A stretch of 64,000 nucleotides of DNA from Cohnella silvisoli. GTDB taxonomy: Bacteria; Bacillota; Bacilli; Paenibacillales; Paenibacillaceae. The notes below the pieces were generated by a model. The model made no database searches. It saw nothing but the letters and a program-made list of their open reading frames with translations, and was not told the origin of the DNA. A program made the translations under genes and the position numbers. Where the stretch lies: NCBI RefSeq assembly GCF_021190915.1, contig NZ_JAIOAP010000010.1, forward strand, positions 1 to 64,000, written 5' to 3'. Positions within the stretch are counted from its first letter, which is position 1; every line of letters starts with the position of its first letter. Below are positions 15,822 to 24,856 of the stretch, one piece after another.

Positions 15822-18629
15822 ATGTCTATTTCAAACAAGCTTGTCGTTGAGCGGTTAAGATGTGAATCAATGATTAATCCGATAGGTATCGATATTGCTA
15901 TCCCAAGATTTAGTTGGACGCTGAGCTCCGTTCGCCGCGGAGTATCGCAAACCGGATATCAAATCGTCGTTTTCGATGGCAAAGATGTCATCTGGGATTC
16001 AGGCAAGGTGCTGACGGATAGCTCTATTCACTGCGAATATGCCGGACCTAATCTGCGATCTAGATGCCGTTATGAGTGGAAGGTGCGGGTATGGGACGAA
16101 CTGGGGGGGACATCGGCTTGGAGCGAGATCGCCTTCTGGGAGATGGGGCTGCTTCTACCTGAGAATTGGGTGGCGCGATGGGTAGAGCCGGAACAACAGC
16201 CGGTGATCGAAGAGTCGCCGATGGACTTTTACGATCGAGCCAAGGGATTGGTACCGACGGATGTCGGGCGTCTACATCCTTGTCCGATGCTTCGGAAGCA
16301 GTTTACGGTCGGGCCAGGTGTGAAAAGGGCGCGGATCTATGCGACGGCTCATGGCATCTATGAACTCGAGCTTAACGGAAATCGTGTTGGCGATCAGGAC
16401 CTAGCACCGGAAATGACAGCTTACCAAGCTTATTTGCAATATCAGACTTATGAAGTAACCGATGTGCTGACGGAGGGCGATCATGTGATCGCAGCGACGC
16501 TAGCGGACGGTTGGTATGCGGGTAGAGTCGGGCTAATGGGCGATAACTGCCAGTACGGTAATAAGTTGGCACTGCTTATGCAGTTGGAGATCGATTATGC
16601 GGACGGCCGGAGACAAACGGTCATCACAGACCGGAGCTTCAAATCGAATACCGGTGCGCTTGTCTATTCCGATCTATTCATCGGTGAACGATACGATGCC
16701 CGGTTAGAGAGAGCCGGATGGAGCACGACAGCTTATGACGACAAAAACTGGCAACCGGTGCGCGAGGTGGAGCATGACCGCGGCTGTTTAATCGCCGCTT
16801 ATGGCGAGCCTGTTCGGGTCATGCAGGAAATAGAGCCGATTGCTGTATTGCATACGGCTAAAGGAGAAACGGTTGTTGATCTTGGGCAAGTCATTGCGGG
16901 CAGAGTTCGCATGCGCGTTCGCGGGGCAGTATCCGGAACAGAGATTAAACTTGAGCATGGAGAAGTGTTGGACGAGAATGGCAACTTTCTCAACAATATT
17001 ATCGGCCGATACAAAGATCAGACGGATTTTTATGTGGCTCGAGGGGCGGAAGAGGAAGTTTACGAGCCGCGTTTTACCTTTCATGGCTTTCGTTACGTCA
17101 AAGTAACCGGATATCCCGGAAAGTTGGATACTGCCGACTTTACGGGGATCGTTCTGTCCTCAGACCTTCGTCCGACAGGGGACTTTGAATGTTCGGATGA
17201 GCGGATTAACCAACTGCAGGCCAATATTCAATGGAGTCAAATCGGCAACATGCTCTCCATTCCAACGGATTGTCCCCAGCGGGAACGCGCGGGATGGACG
17301 GGAGATATACAAGTGTTTGCCCCGACAGCTTGCTTTAATCGCGACGTGAATGCTTTTCTGACAAGATGGCTGCGCAATGCGGCAGTTGAACAGAGGGTGG
17401 ATGGACAGGTTCCTATCGTTGTGCCATATTTGAAGGGATATGAAGAAATCACGGCGCTAATGTCGACGGATTCATCGGCAGGATGGGGAGACGCCTGCAT
17501 TATCGTACCTTGGGTGCTCTACGAGCGATATGGCGATATGAGGGTTTTGCGGGAAAACTATCCTATGATGGCAGGTTGGTTAAACTATATTGAACGGTCT
17601 GCATATAAGGGACTGCCGGAAACCGATGACGGATCCATGACACCTGAGCGTAGAGAGCGTCAGCGGTACTTGTGGAATACCGGATTTCATTTCGGGGACT
17701 GGCTCATTCCAAGCATGAGCGTCAGCAAAGATGGAAAAGGCGTCGATATGATGCAGAGCGCTTTTGCCACGAAGGAGCTTGTATCCACTTGTTTCTATGC
17801 TTATTCGACGCAATTGATGAGCCAGATCGCGCAGCTGCTTGGATGGAATGCGGATGCCCAGCGATATGCTGAGTTGAACCGGAAAGTTCGCATGGCATTC
17901 GCCGAAGAATATTTGGACGAGAACGGGAGGCTGCAGGCACACTTTCAGGGCATTTACGTACTCGCGCTGCAAATGAATATGATCCCTGACGAAACTCGCG
18001 GCCTTGTTATGAATCAATTGGTAAACCTGATTGAAGAGAACGGCAATCGATTGGACACCGGGTTTCTGTCCGTCCCGTTTCTGTTGGATGTGCTTTGCGA
18101 TAACGGGCGCAGCGATGTGGCTTACCGTTTGCTGTATCAAACGGAGTGCCCTTCCTGGCTCTATGAAGTCGAGAAAGGCGCGACAACGATTTGGGAAGCG
18201 TGGCGGGCAATTATGCCAAGCGGCAAAGTAACGAATGTGTCCTATAACCATTATGCTTTCGGATGTGTCGGGGATTGGTTGTACAGGAAGGTTGCCGGAT
18301 TAAATAATGCGCTCCCTGGATATAAGCGTATCGTGATCAAACCCGATATCGATTGCGGGCTAACCTATGCGAAAGCTCAATACGAGTCGGTATACGGTAC
18401 GATTGTGACGGAATGGAAGCTTAAAGGGAATCAGGTCGTTCAGGAAGTTAAGGTACCGGCAAATACGACGGCAATCGTATATTTGCCGGGAGCGAGCTTG
18501 GAACGATTGACTGAAGGCGGAGATCCGGTTAAGGACCAGTCGGGGTTAAAGTCCGTAAAGGTTGAAGAGGATGCAGTTGTGATTGAGATTGGCAGCGGTG
18601 GTTATGTTTTTGAATATATCAGGACTTGA
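15822..18629 (+). CDS. Alpha-L-rhamnosidase, GH78
   Basis: 935 aa, no signal peptide, so it acts in the cytosol on imported rhamnosides. Domain order is standard for GH78: N-terminal fibronectin-like and rhamnosidase N domains (about 1-330), a concanavalin-like domain, the (alpha/alpha)6 catalytic barrel (about 450-800) with the signature IPTDCPQRERAGWTGD near residue 480, and a C-terminal beta domain. The acidic residues of DCPQRERxGWTGD are part of the catalytic site in this family. ATG 15822 is preferred; GGGAGAGG lies about 10 nt before it, while ATG 15801 lacks a ribosome site. Fifth gene of the rhamnoside operon. Confidence 0.93.
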   Translation: MSISNKLVVERLRCESMINPIGIDIAIPRFSWTLSSVRRGVSQTGYQIVVFDGKDVIWDSGKVLTDSSIHCEYAGPNLRSRCRYEWKVRVWDELGGTSAWSEIAFWEMGLLLPENWVARWVEPEQQPVIEESPMDFYDRAKGLVPTDVGRLHPCPMLRKQFTVGPGVKRARIYATAHGIYELELNGNRVGDQDLAPEMTAYQAYLQYQTYEVTDVLTEGDHVIAATLADGWYAGRVGLMGDNCQYGNKLALLMQLEIDYADGRRQTVITDRSFKSNTGALVYSDLFIGERYDARLERAGWSTTAYDDKNWQPVREVEHDRGCLIAAYGEPVRVMQEIEPIAVLHTAKGETVVDLGQVIAGRVRMRVRGAVSGTEIKLEHGEVLDENGNFLNNIIGRYKDQTDFYVARGAEEEVYEPRFTFHGFRYVKVTGYPGKLDTADFTGIVLSSDLRPTGDFECSDERINQLQANIQWSQIGNMLSIPTDCPQRERAGWTGDIQVFAPTACFNRDVNAFLTRWLRNAAVEQRVDGQVPIVVPYLKGYEEITALMSTDSSAGWGDACIIVPWVLYERYGDMRVLRENYPMMAGWLNYIERSAYKGLPETDDGSMTPERRERQRYLWNTGFHFGDWLIPSMSVSKDGKGVDMMQSAFATKELVSTCFYAYSTQLMSQIAQLLGWNADAQRYAELNRKVRMAFAEEYLDENGRLQAHFQGIYVLALQMNMIPDETRGLVMNQLVNLIEENGNRLDTGFLSVPFLLDVLCDNGRSDVAYRLLYQTECPSWLYEVEKGATTIWEAWRAIMPSGKVTNVSYNHYAFGCVGDWLYRKVAGLNNALPGYKRIVIKPDIDCGLTYAKAQYESVYGTIVTEWKLKGNQVVQEVKVPANTTAIVYLPGASLERLTEGGDPVKDQSGLKSVKVEEDAVVIEIGSGGYVFEYIRT

Positions 18630-18705
18630 GTATTTACCCGCTTGATTCGATGGTGTAGCATTGCCTTATAACTGCGCGCAGGAAATAACCGGAAGGGGTA
18701 TTAAG

Positions 18706-19812
18706 GTGGCTAAACCAAACGAATCGGCGAGTGCTTTACGTTATGATGAAAATATGCGGTTAGCAGAAACAGATAGCTCCGGTTTGGAATGGTTTTCTCC
18801 GATAAGAGGTCCATTTCGAATTTTCGGTTTTGCTTGGCTGCAAAAGGATGAAATTTACCGAAGACTACCGGTTAACCCCGGATGGAATGTTCCAGAGGAC
18901 GTCGATCAACTGGCCAATTGTACAGCCGGCGGGCAAATCCGGTTTATGACCGATTCATCGAAGCTTTCAATAAGGGTTCGGTTATCCGGGTTGGCAGACA
19001 TGTACCACTTGCCTGCGACAGGCCAGTGCGGCTTTGATTGCTACATTGGAGAACCGGGGGAACAGCAATATTATTCGACTACAAGGTACGATCATACTCA
19101 AAAGGAATATGAAAATGAATTGTTTGACGATGGCGGTGAACGGAAAATTCGGTGCTTCACACTGAATTTCCCACTCTATCAGGGAGTAGAGGAAGTGTAT
19201 ATCGGATTAGAGCCGCGTTGTCATATCAGTGCTCCGCCAGCGTACGATAATGAAAAGAAGGTCATTTTCTATGGTACGTCTATTACGCAAGGAGGCTGTG
19301 CTTCCCGTCCTGGCATGGCCTACACGAATATACTAAGCCGCAGAATCAACCTGGAATTTATTAATTTAGGTTTTTCCGGAAACGGTAAAGGCGAACCGGA
19401 GTTAGCTCGCATCATTGCGGAAATCGCGAATCCGGCTTGTCTCGTATTGGATTATGAAGCCAACTGCGTAGATACTGAATCACTTCGTGCGAGCTTGCCT
19501 GAGTTTATTCGCATTTACAGAGAGAAACATCCGAAAGTGCCGATTTTGATTCTCTCGAAAATTAAGTTCGCTAAGGAAGAATTTAGCGAGACGTCAGCAC
19601 AAGTGCTGGAAGAACGTAAAGAAATCCAACGATTCAACGTCGAGAAAGCCAAAAATCAAGGAGACGACAATATTCATTTTTTCGATGGATCATCGTTACC
19701 GGGTGAATATGCTCAGGAGTGTACCGTAGACGGTGTGCATCCGACAGATTTGGGTTTCCTGATGATGGCCAATGGTTTAACCCCAGTGATACAGAGGCTT
19801 GTATCTCAGTAA
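18706..19812 (+). CDS. SGNH/GDSL-family hydrolase (probable carbohydrate esterase)
   Basis: 368 aa. An N-terminal beta-sandwich (about 30-175) precedes an SGNH hydrolase domain. The nucleophile Ser is in FYGTSITQGG (near 190), the oxyanion Gly in LGFSGNGKG, and the Asp-His pair in DGVHPTDLGF (near 342). This arrangement is known from sugar O-acetyl esterases. Behind a rhamnosidase, removal of acetyl groups from imported rhamnosides is the natural guess. GTG 18706 follows GGAAGGGG by 7 nt. No signal peptide. Last gene of the rhamnoside operon. Confidence 0.82.
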   Translation: MAKPNESASALRYDENMRLAETDSSGLEWFSPIRGPFRIFGFAWLQKDEIYRRLPVNPGWNVPEDVDQLANCTAGGQIRFMTDSSKLSIRVRLSGLADMYHLPATGQCGFDCYIGEPGEQQYYSTTRYDHTQKEYENELFDDGGERKIRCFTLNFPLYQGVEEVYIGLEPRCHISAPPAYDNEKKVIFYGTSITQGGCASRPGMAYTNILSRRINLEFINLGFSGNGKGEPELARIIAEIANPACLVLDYEANCVDTESLRASLPEFIRIYREKHPKVPILILSKIKFAKEEFSETSAQVLEERKEIQRFNVEKAKNQGDDNIHFFDGSSLPGEYAQECTVDGVHPTDLGFLMMANGLTPVIQRLVSQ

Positions 19813-19816
19813 TTAT

Positions 19817-19851
19817 AAAAACTCTCCGGGCTTTAGGCCCGGAGAGTTTTT
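19817..19851. terminator. Bidirectional terminator
   Basis: A perfect long stem (AAAAACTCTCCGGGC against GCCCGGAGAGTTTTT) with loop TTTAG separates the converging rhamnoside operon and gntR. The T-runs on both strands allow use in both directions. Confidence 0.92.
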
Positions 19852-20518
19852 ATTTGTCATCGTGGAAGCAGAGCAGGCAATCATCCTGAAGAATATGCTG
19901 GGTCCAGAGCTTCTCGATCCGATCAAAGGGTTCGTTCTGCAACGCGATCAATAACTCCTCATGTTCGGCGGGCACCCTGGCTAAATCCGTGAATAGCTTC
20001 GTATTCTTGATAAAATGCAACCGAAGCCTGTTTACGATTCCTGACCAGATTTGTTGCGTATAGGCCGAGTCTTCTGATGAAACAACGATCTCGTGAAAGC
20101 GAATGTCTGCTTCGACGAGAGAGGCCAAGTCGCCGTTGTCGGCTGCCGATTTCATAATATCTATGATGTCTCTTAGCGACTGATACATCGTTTCGCTCCA
20201 GTTGGAGTGTTTCTGCTTCAATGCATGGATCTCCAACTGCAGACGAATCGGGATCAATAAATCCACGACTTCGCCTTTGCTTACATCCGCTACAGTCGTT
20301 TCCCGATAAGGCGAGCTGACGACAAGCCCCAAAGCTTCCAAGTCTCTTAACGCTTCGCGAATGGGCCCGCGGCTAATTGCCATCTGTTGCGAAATATCCA
20401 ACTCGCGAAGTTTATCCCCGGGCTTAAGATGCCCTTGAATAATCGCATTTCGAATATCGGACATAACGCGTTGACGAAGAGAGAGGTTCTCCTGATTCTT
20501 GAAATGGAAAGATGTCAT
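19850..20518 (-). CDS. GntR-family transcriptional regulator (FadR/FCD type)
   Basis: 222 aa. A winged HTH (about 12-75; ISRGPIREALRDLEALGLV) and an FCD ligand domain (about 85-215) with the metal-binding type His residues RFHEIV and EHEELL. It diverges from the PIG-L/SDR/cupin/dehydratase operon. Its own promoter on the minus strand (TTGAAT at 20589-20594, 17 bp, TATACT at 20566-20571) is overlapped by a 37-bp element that recurs before the divergent operon and before the mutarotase-like gene at 31236. It is therefore the likely repressor of all three units. The ligand is probably a sugar acid, by analogy to the family. Confidence 0.9.
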   Translation of the reverse strand: MTSFHFKNQENLSLRQRVMSDIRNAIIQGHLKPGDKLRELDISQQMAISRGPIREALRDLEALGLVVSSPYRETTVADVSKGEVVDLLIPIRLQLEIHALKQKHSNWSETMYQSLRDIIDIMKSAADNGDLASLVEADIRFHEIVVSSEDSAYTQQIWSGIVNRLRLHFIKNTKLFTDLARVPAEHEELLIALQNEPFDRIEKLWTQHILQDDCLLCFHDDK

Positions 20519-20565
20519 GATTGTCTCCTTAGCTTACAACAGTAAGCGAGATGCTTTATTGGACT

Positions 20566-20594
20566 AGTATAGAGGAATGAACTCATCAATTCAA
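20566..20594 (-). promoter_or_regulatory. Promoter of gntR (minus strand)
   Basis: On the minus strand: TTGAAT (20589-20594), a 17-bp spacer, TATACT (20566-20571). The -35 overlaps the outer arm of the 37-bp element at 20590-20626. Confidence 0.6.
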
Positions 20595-20626
20595 CAAATG
20601 AATGTTTATAATAGATTGTTGACAAT
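20590..20626. promoter_or_regulatory. 37-bp composite operator, copy 1
   Basis: Begins TTCAACAAATGA and ends GATTGTTGACAAT. The arms TCAACAA and TTGTTGA are inverted repeats 18 bp apart, and ATTGT-TG-ACAAT is itself a short palindrome of the GntR TTGT-N2-ACAA type. It covers the -35 of the gntR gene. Confidence 0.65.
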
Positions 20627-20698
20627 TATCGTGCGACGGATCACCAGAGCAGATCGATCGCGTTTTGTAGCGCTTTGGCGATGAATTCATACGAAAAA

Positions 20699-20735
20699 TT
20701 CAACAAATGATTGAGATCGATCGATTGTTGACAAT
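20699..20735. promoter_or_regulatory. 37-bp composite operator, copy 2
   Basis: Same length and ends as copy 1. Its right part ATTGTTGACAAT (20724-20735) covers the -35 of the deacetylase operon. It matches copy 3 (31312-31348) at 34 of 37 positions by eye. Confidence 0.65.
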
Positions 20736-20756
20736 CTTCAAAACTGAACGTATGAT
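20728..20756 (+). promoter_or_regulatory. Promoter of the PIG-L/SDR/cupin/dehydratase operon
   Basis: TTGACA (20728-20733), exactly 17 bp, TATGAT (20751-20756). The -35 lies inside operator copy 2, as expected for repression. Confidence 0.7.
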
Positions 20757-20788
20757 AGGGCTAAAAAGGTAGAAGGAGGAAAATCCGC

Positions 20789-21496
20789 ATGAATGTATTA
20801 GCCATCTGCGCGCATCCGGATGATGCCGAAATCTGGTGCGGTGGAACGCTTGCCAAATACGCCGCCCGCGGAGATCGGGTGACTATCGCAATCGCAACAA
20901 ACGGAGAGGTGGGTTCGCCTACGCATCCGAAAGAAGAGATTGCGGAAATTCGGCGTCAAGAGTCGATTGTAGCTGCGGAGGTCATCGGAGCGGAATTGAT
21001 CTGGATGGGCTACCGCGATGAGTTCCTGTTCGATACGGAGGAAACAAGATTAGCTTTCATTGAAGCCATGCGTTCCAGCGGAGCCGATGTAGTGCTTACC
21101 CATTGGCCGGACGATCTGTACAATCCGGATCATACGATTACGGGCAGGGTTGCTAACGATGTGGCGATTATGACAACCGTTCCTAACATTGTGACAGCAA
21201 GTCCGCCGCTTGGTAAAATCCCTATTGTTTATTTCATCGAAAGCGTTGCCGGACTTGGCTTCCAGCCGGAGGAATACGTGGATATTACGGATTCGTTCGA
21301 GCTCAAGCAGAAGATGCTGGCCAAGCACGAGAGCCAAGTTGGCGACTGGCTTAAGGATCAATATGGCTCCAACGCCATGGAAATGATCGAAGTCATCGCC
21401 CGTTTTCGCGGTATCCAGAGCGGGGTGCGTTATGCGGAAGGTTTCATCAGAGCCAAAGCTTATCCGCGCAACATTACCGGGACTTTGCTTCCCTGA
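20789..21496 (+). CDS. PIG-L/LmbE-family deacetylase
   Basis: 235 aa. It has the zinc site motif AHPDDAE at residues 8-14 and a second His region (LTHWPDDLYNPDHTITGR). Family members remove N-acetyl groups from amino sugars (for example BshB acting on GlcNAc-malate). The lack of other bacillithiol genes and its place as first gene of a sugar-acid-type operon argue for a catabolic amide or N-acetyl sugar substrate instead. AGAAGGAGG lies just before ATG. No signal peptide. Regulated by the operator-covered promoter upstream. Confidence 0.85.
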   Translation: MNVLAICAHPDDAEIWCGGTLAKYAARGDRVTIAIATNGEVGSPTHPKEEIAEIRRQESIVAAEVIGAELIWMGYRDEFLFDTEETRLAFIEAMRSSGADVVLTHWPDDLYNPDHTITGRVANDVAIMTTVPNIVTASPPLGKIPIVYFIESVAGLGFQPEEYVDITDSFELKQKMLAKHESQVGDWLKDQYGSNAMEMIEVIARFRGIQSGVRYAEGFIRAKAYPRNITGTLLP

Positions 21497-21522
21497 CCTC
21501 ATTCGAATAGGAGGGATTGGAA

Positions 21523-22299
21523 TTGAGACGATTTGAGAATCAAAGCGTTATCGTTACTGGCGGGGCAACGGGTATCGGATTTGCAACCGCGAAGCTATTC
21601 GCAACGGAAGGGGCGAATATCGTCATAGCCGGCCGCAGCGAGTCGAGCGGGGCGCAAGCTTTGAACGAGTTAAAGAAGCTCGGTGGTCAACCGCTGTTTG
21701 TTCGCACAGACATAAGCAATGAAGCGGACGTCCGGAATATGATCGAGCGTGCTTCGGAGCAAACGGGCCACATCGATGTAATGGTCAATAACGCGGCGAT
21801 GTTCTACGAAAGCGAGTTTTTACGGGAAACGACGGACCGTTGGCGCGCTGTCTTCGATACGATCGTCAACGGAGCGTATTGGTGTTCGAAATATGCGGCT
21901 AACGCTATGACGGATCAAGGGATCCGCGGAGCAATCATTAATGTATCTTCGATCAATGGATATCGAGCATTGAACCTGTCCAGTCATTACAATGCTGCCA
22001 AAGGAGCGCTCGATCAATTAACCCGTTGCACGGCATTTGAACTAGCGCCATATGGAATTCGGGTTAACGGGGTGGCACCCGGCTTTATCGATACGGGGCT
22101 GTCGGTCATCGGCGGAGTCAACGAGTTAGAGACGGAATGGTTTAAGAACGACTACGTGGAGAAGCGAAGAATACCGCTCGCTAGAGCAGGGAGTGCCGAA
22201 GAGGTCGCATCGGTTATCGCTTTTCTCGCTTCAGAAGCATCCTCGTACATACAAGGCGCAATTATACCCGTAGATGGCGGCTTGTCTATTACATTTTAA
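21523..22299 (+). CDS. Short-chain dehydrogenase/reductase
   Basis: 258 aa classical SDR: TGGATGIG cofactor loop, NNAAM, Ser in NVSSIN, catalytic YNAAK, and the C-terminal GAIIPVDGG. The start is TTG 21523, 7 nt after AGGAGGG; another TTG at 21517 is too close to that site. Second gene of the operon, 26 bp after the deacetylase. It probably oxidises or reduces a sugar intermediate handled together with the dehydratase downstream. Confidence 0.87.
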   Translation: MRRFENQSVIVTGGATGIGFATAKLFATEGANIVIAGRSESSGAQALNELKKLGGQPLFVRTDISNEADVRNMIERASEQTGHIDVMVNNAAMFYESEFLRETTDRWRAVFDTIVNGAYWCSKYAANAMTDQGIRGAIINVSSINGYRALNLSSHYNAAKGALDQLTRCTAFELAPYGIRVNGVAPGFIDTGLSVIGGVNELETEWFKNDYVEKRRIPLARAGSAEEVASVIAFLASEASSYIQGAIIPVDGGLSITF

Positions 22300-22314
22300 G
22301 GAGATATCTGAGAG

Positions 22315-22662
22315 ATGTCGCAAGAAGCGTGGCAGCAGATTAACCCGGAAATCCGCCGTAAAATTTTACCGCCCGGCAAGCAAATGATGAGCATGCTGAT
22401 CGAATTCAAACAAGGCGGCTTCGGGCCTGAGCACGCTCATCCGCATGAGCAGCTTGGCTTCGTAATCCAAGGAAAAATAAAAATGCTGCTAGACGGCAAA
22501 GAAATTGTAGCGGAGGCGGGGGATCAAGTTTGCGTACCGGGCAACATCCCTCATTCCGTGCTGGCGCTTGAAGATTCTCTCGTGCTGGAAACGTTCACGC
22601 CTTTGCGTGAAGATTTGTTGTCGACGATGCCCGCAATCATAGAAACGGAGATGAAATCATGA
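22315..22662 (+). CDS. Small cupin-domain protein
   Basis: 115 aa single cupin fold. The first metal motif is seen in EHAHPHEQLGFVIQG and the second in PGNIPHSVLA, giving His/Glu ligands. Single-domain cupins beside sugar-acid operons are often isomerases or lyases (KdgF type converts unsaturated uronates), but this role is not proved by the motif alone. AAGGAGAT precedes ATG. Its TGA overlaps the ATG of the next gene (ATGA), so the two are translationally coupled. Confidence 0.82.
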   Translation: MSQEAWQQINPEIRRKILPPGKQMMSMLIEFKQGGFGPEHAHPHEQLGFVIQGKIKMLLDGKEIVAEAGDQVCVPGNIPHSVLALEDSLVLETFTPLREDLLSTMPAIIETEMKS

Positions 22663-23780
22663 AGATTACGGAAGTTGAAGCGATATATTTGAGAATACCG
22701 GATCTGGATGCTGCGCAATGCGATGGAACGCAGGATACGCTCCTCATCCGCATCCATACGGACGAAGGAATCGTAGGAGTGGGCGAGGTTGATTCATCCC
22801 CAATGGTAGCCAAAGCGGTAGTCGATGCTCCCGCTTCCCATTCCATCGCCGTCGGCCTTCGCAGTTTGCTGATCGGAGAAAATCCGATTGAAATAGAGCG
22901 ACTATGGGACAAAATGTATCGCGGTACGATTTATTTTGGCCGATCCGGACCGGCGTTGCATGCGATCAGCGGCGTAGACATTGCCCTGTGGGACATTTTC
23001 GGCAAAGCTATGAACCGTCCCGTCTGCGAGATGATGGGCGGCGTATTTAATCGGAAGCTGAAAGCCTACGCCAGCGCGCTTATGCCGGAAACGATCGAGG
23101 AAGCGGTACGCATGGCGGAGCAAAATGCAAAGCTGGGGTATAAAGCGATGAAGTTCGGATGGGGGCCAATTGGACGGGATCCGAAATTCGACGAGGCCCA
23201 AGTCAAGGCGATTCGCGAAGCGGTAGGCGACGATATTGATATTATGATCGATGCCGGGCTCGCTTGGGATTTGAAAGGCGCTCTGCGGATGGCGGATATT
23301 TACGAGAAATACGGTGTGTACTGGCTGGAAGAACCGGTCCATTCCAACGATATCGCAGGATACCGCGAGCTTGCGGATCGGACGCGGATTTCCATCGCCG
23401 GCGGGGAACAGGAAAGCGGCAGGTTGGCGTTTCAGCGGCTGCTCGACGAGGGGCATTTGGACATTATCCAGCCAGACTTGGCAAGGGTTGGCGGACTGAC
23501 CGAAGGGAAAAGAATCGCGTATTTGGCTTACGACCGGCATAAGAAGGTCGTCCCGCATGCCTTTAAGACCGGAATTCTAGTTGCAGCCAGCACGCATTTC
23601 GCGGTTGCGATTCCGAACGGCTTTATGATCGAATACACAATTTCTAATTCGCCTTTAGCGCGAGATTTGGTCAGCCGGGAAGTGGAATTCAAAGACGGAT
23701 ACGTTACGGTCCCTCTCGATCGCCCGGGTCTTGGCATTGATATAAACGAAACGATTCTAAACCGTTACAGGGTTAACTGA
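22659..23780 (+). CDS. Enolase-superfamily enzyme, mandelate racemase subgroup (probable acid-sugar dehydratase)
   Basis: 373 aa. The N-terminal capping domain (1-125) is followed by a TIM barrel. Visible features: the KFGWG strand-2 region (near 162-170), metal ligands D in DIMIDAGLAWD, E in WLEEPVH, E in GGEQESG, and the general-base His in VVPHAFKTG near residue 295. This matches the mandelate-racemase/acid-sugar-dehydratase branch, in which Mg2+ stabilises an enolate made from an alpha-hydroxy acid. The exact acid (rhamnonate, galactonate, a uronate derivative or other) cannot be decided here. Starts inside the stop codon of the cupin gene. Confidence 0.87.
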   Translation: MKITEVEAIYLRIPDLDAAQCDGTQDTLLIRIHTDEGIVGVGEVDSSPMVAKAVVDAPASHSIAVGLRSLLIGENPIEIERLWDKMYRGTIYFGRSGPALHAISGVDIALWDIFGKAMNRPVCEMMGGVFNRKLKAYASALMPETIEEAVRMAEQNAKLGYKAMKFGWGPIGRDPKFDEAQVKAIREAVGDDIDIMIDAGLAWDLKGALRMADIYEKYGVYWLEEPVHSNDIAGYRELADRTRISIAGGEQESGRLAFQRLLDEGHLDIIQPDLARVGGLTEGKRIAYLAYDRHKKVVPHAFKTGILVAASTHFAVAIPNGFMIEYTISNSPLARDLVSREVEFKDGYVTVPLDRPGLGIDINETILNRYRVN

Positions 23781-23794
23781 GGAGGAGAGTTCTC

Positions 23795-24805
23795 ATGACA
23801 GCAACGATGCGAGCGCTCGTCTACGAAGGACCGTGGACGATGAACATTCGAAATGTCCCAGTGCCGGAACCCGGCGAGAACGAGGTACTTATACATGTTG
23901 AACGTGCAGGCATATGTGGCTCCGAATTGGGCGGATTTCTGGGTCATAATTCGTTGCGCAAGCCGCCTCTTATTATGGGCCACGAGTTCGCCGGCACTAT
24001 TGCGAAGACGGGCAACGGTGCGGTTAAGTATCGAAAAGGCGACCGAGTCACCGTGAACCCTCTTGAAACCTGCGGTGAATGCGTAGACTGCCTAGGTGGA
24101 AACGAGCAGCTTTGTTCACGGCGGAAGCTGCTGGGCGCCCATGCGCCGGGTGCTTTCGCGGAATATGTCGTCGTCGCGGAGAACAATATTTACCTCCTTC
24201 CGGATTCCGTCACTATGGATCAAGCGGCCTTTACGGAACCGCTCGCTTGCGCTGTTCATTTGTGCAGAATGCTGAATTTAAATCCAGATGACCGGTTGCT
24301 TATTATGGGAGCGGGACCAATCGGTTTGTTTGCCCTTGCTGCTGCCCGCACGTTGGGCTTACGAGATATCGTGGTTGCCGATCTCAACGTCGAAAGACTG
24401 CGAATCGTCGCGGAGCTTGGGGGTATTCCCGCGCAGGGAGCCGAGGAGATTGCCAAGTTGAAGCCTAATGATGGTTTTCATGCGGCTGTGGATGCAGTCG
24501 GCTTGCAAGCGACTCGCCTAGGTTGCGTGGAGTCCGTCCGTAGAGGTGGGAGAATTGGCTTAACCGGTCTTCATGAGGCAGACAGCAACCTTCCTATTAA
24601 TACGATTATCCGCGAGGAGTTAAAGCTGTTAGGAGCTTTTGCTTACGCGCCGAACGATTTTGAAACCGCATTGCAATGGATCGCGGAAGGAAATATTAAT
24701 TTGCTGCCGTGGACAGAGCATCGGCCATTGGAGCAAGGGCAGGCTTGCTTCGAGACATTAATTTCGGGACCCGGAGCCATCGCGAAAATCATGCTCCGTC
24801 CTTGA
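23795..24805 (+). CDS. Zinc-dependent alcohol/polyol dehydrogenase (MDR family)
   Basis: 336 aa. It shows the catalytic-zinc motif MGHEFAGTI, the four-Cys structural zinc loop CGECVDCLGGNEQLC, and the Rossmann motif GAGPIG. This is the sorbitol/threonine/galactitol-1-phosphate dehydrogenase layout. AGGAGGAGA stands before ATG. Position in the operon suggests oxidation of a sugar alcohol or 3-keto step in the same route as the SDR and dehydratase; the substrate is unknown. Confidence 0.87.
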   Translation: MTATMRALVYEGPWTMNIRNVPVPEPGENEVLIHVERAGICGSELGGFLGHNSLRKPPLIMGHEFAGTIAKTGNGAVKYRKGDRVTVNPLETCGECVDCLGGNEQLCSRRKLLGAHAPGAFAEYVVVAENNIYLLPDSVTMDQAAFTEPLACAVHLCRMLNLNPDDRLLIMGAGPIGLFALAAARTLGLRDIVVADLNVERLRIVAELGGIPAQGAEEIAKLKPNDGFHAAVDAVGLQATRLGCVESVRRGGRIGLTGLHEADSNLPINTIIREELKLLGAFAYAPNDFETALQWIAEGNINLLPWTEHRPLEQGQACFETLISGPGAIAKIMLRP

Positions 24806-24856
24806 TAAAGAAAGTATATGAACCATTAATAAGTGATACAGAAGGGATTGAATGTA

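Noticed and set aside
20789..21496. Bacillithiol biosynthesis deacetylase BshB
   Set aside because: The family matches, but no bshA or bshC neighbours are present and the operon has a catabolic make-up under a GntR repressor.
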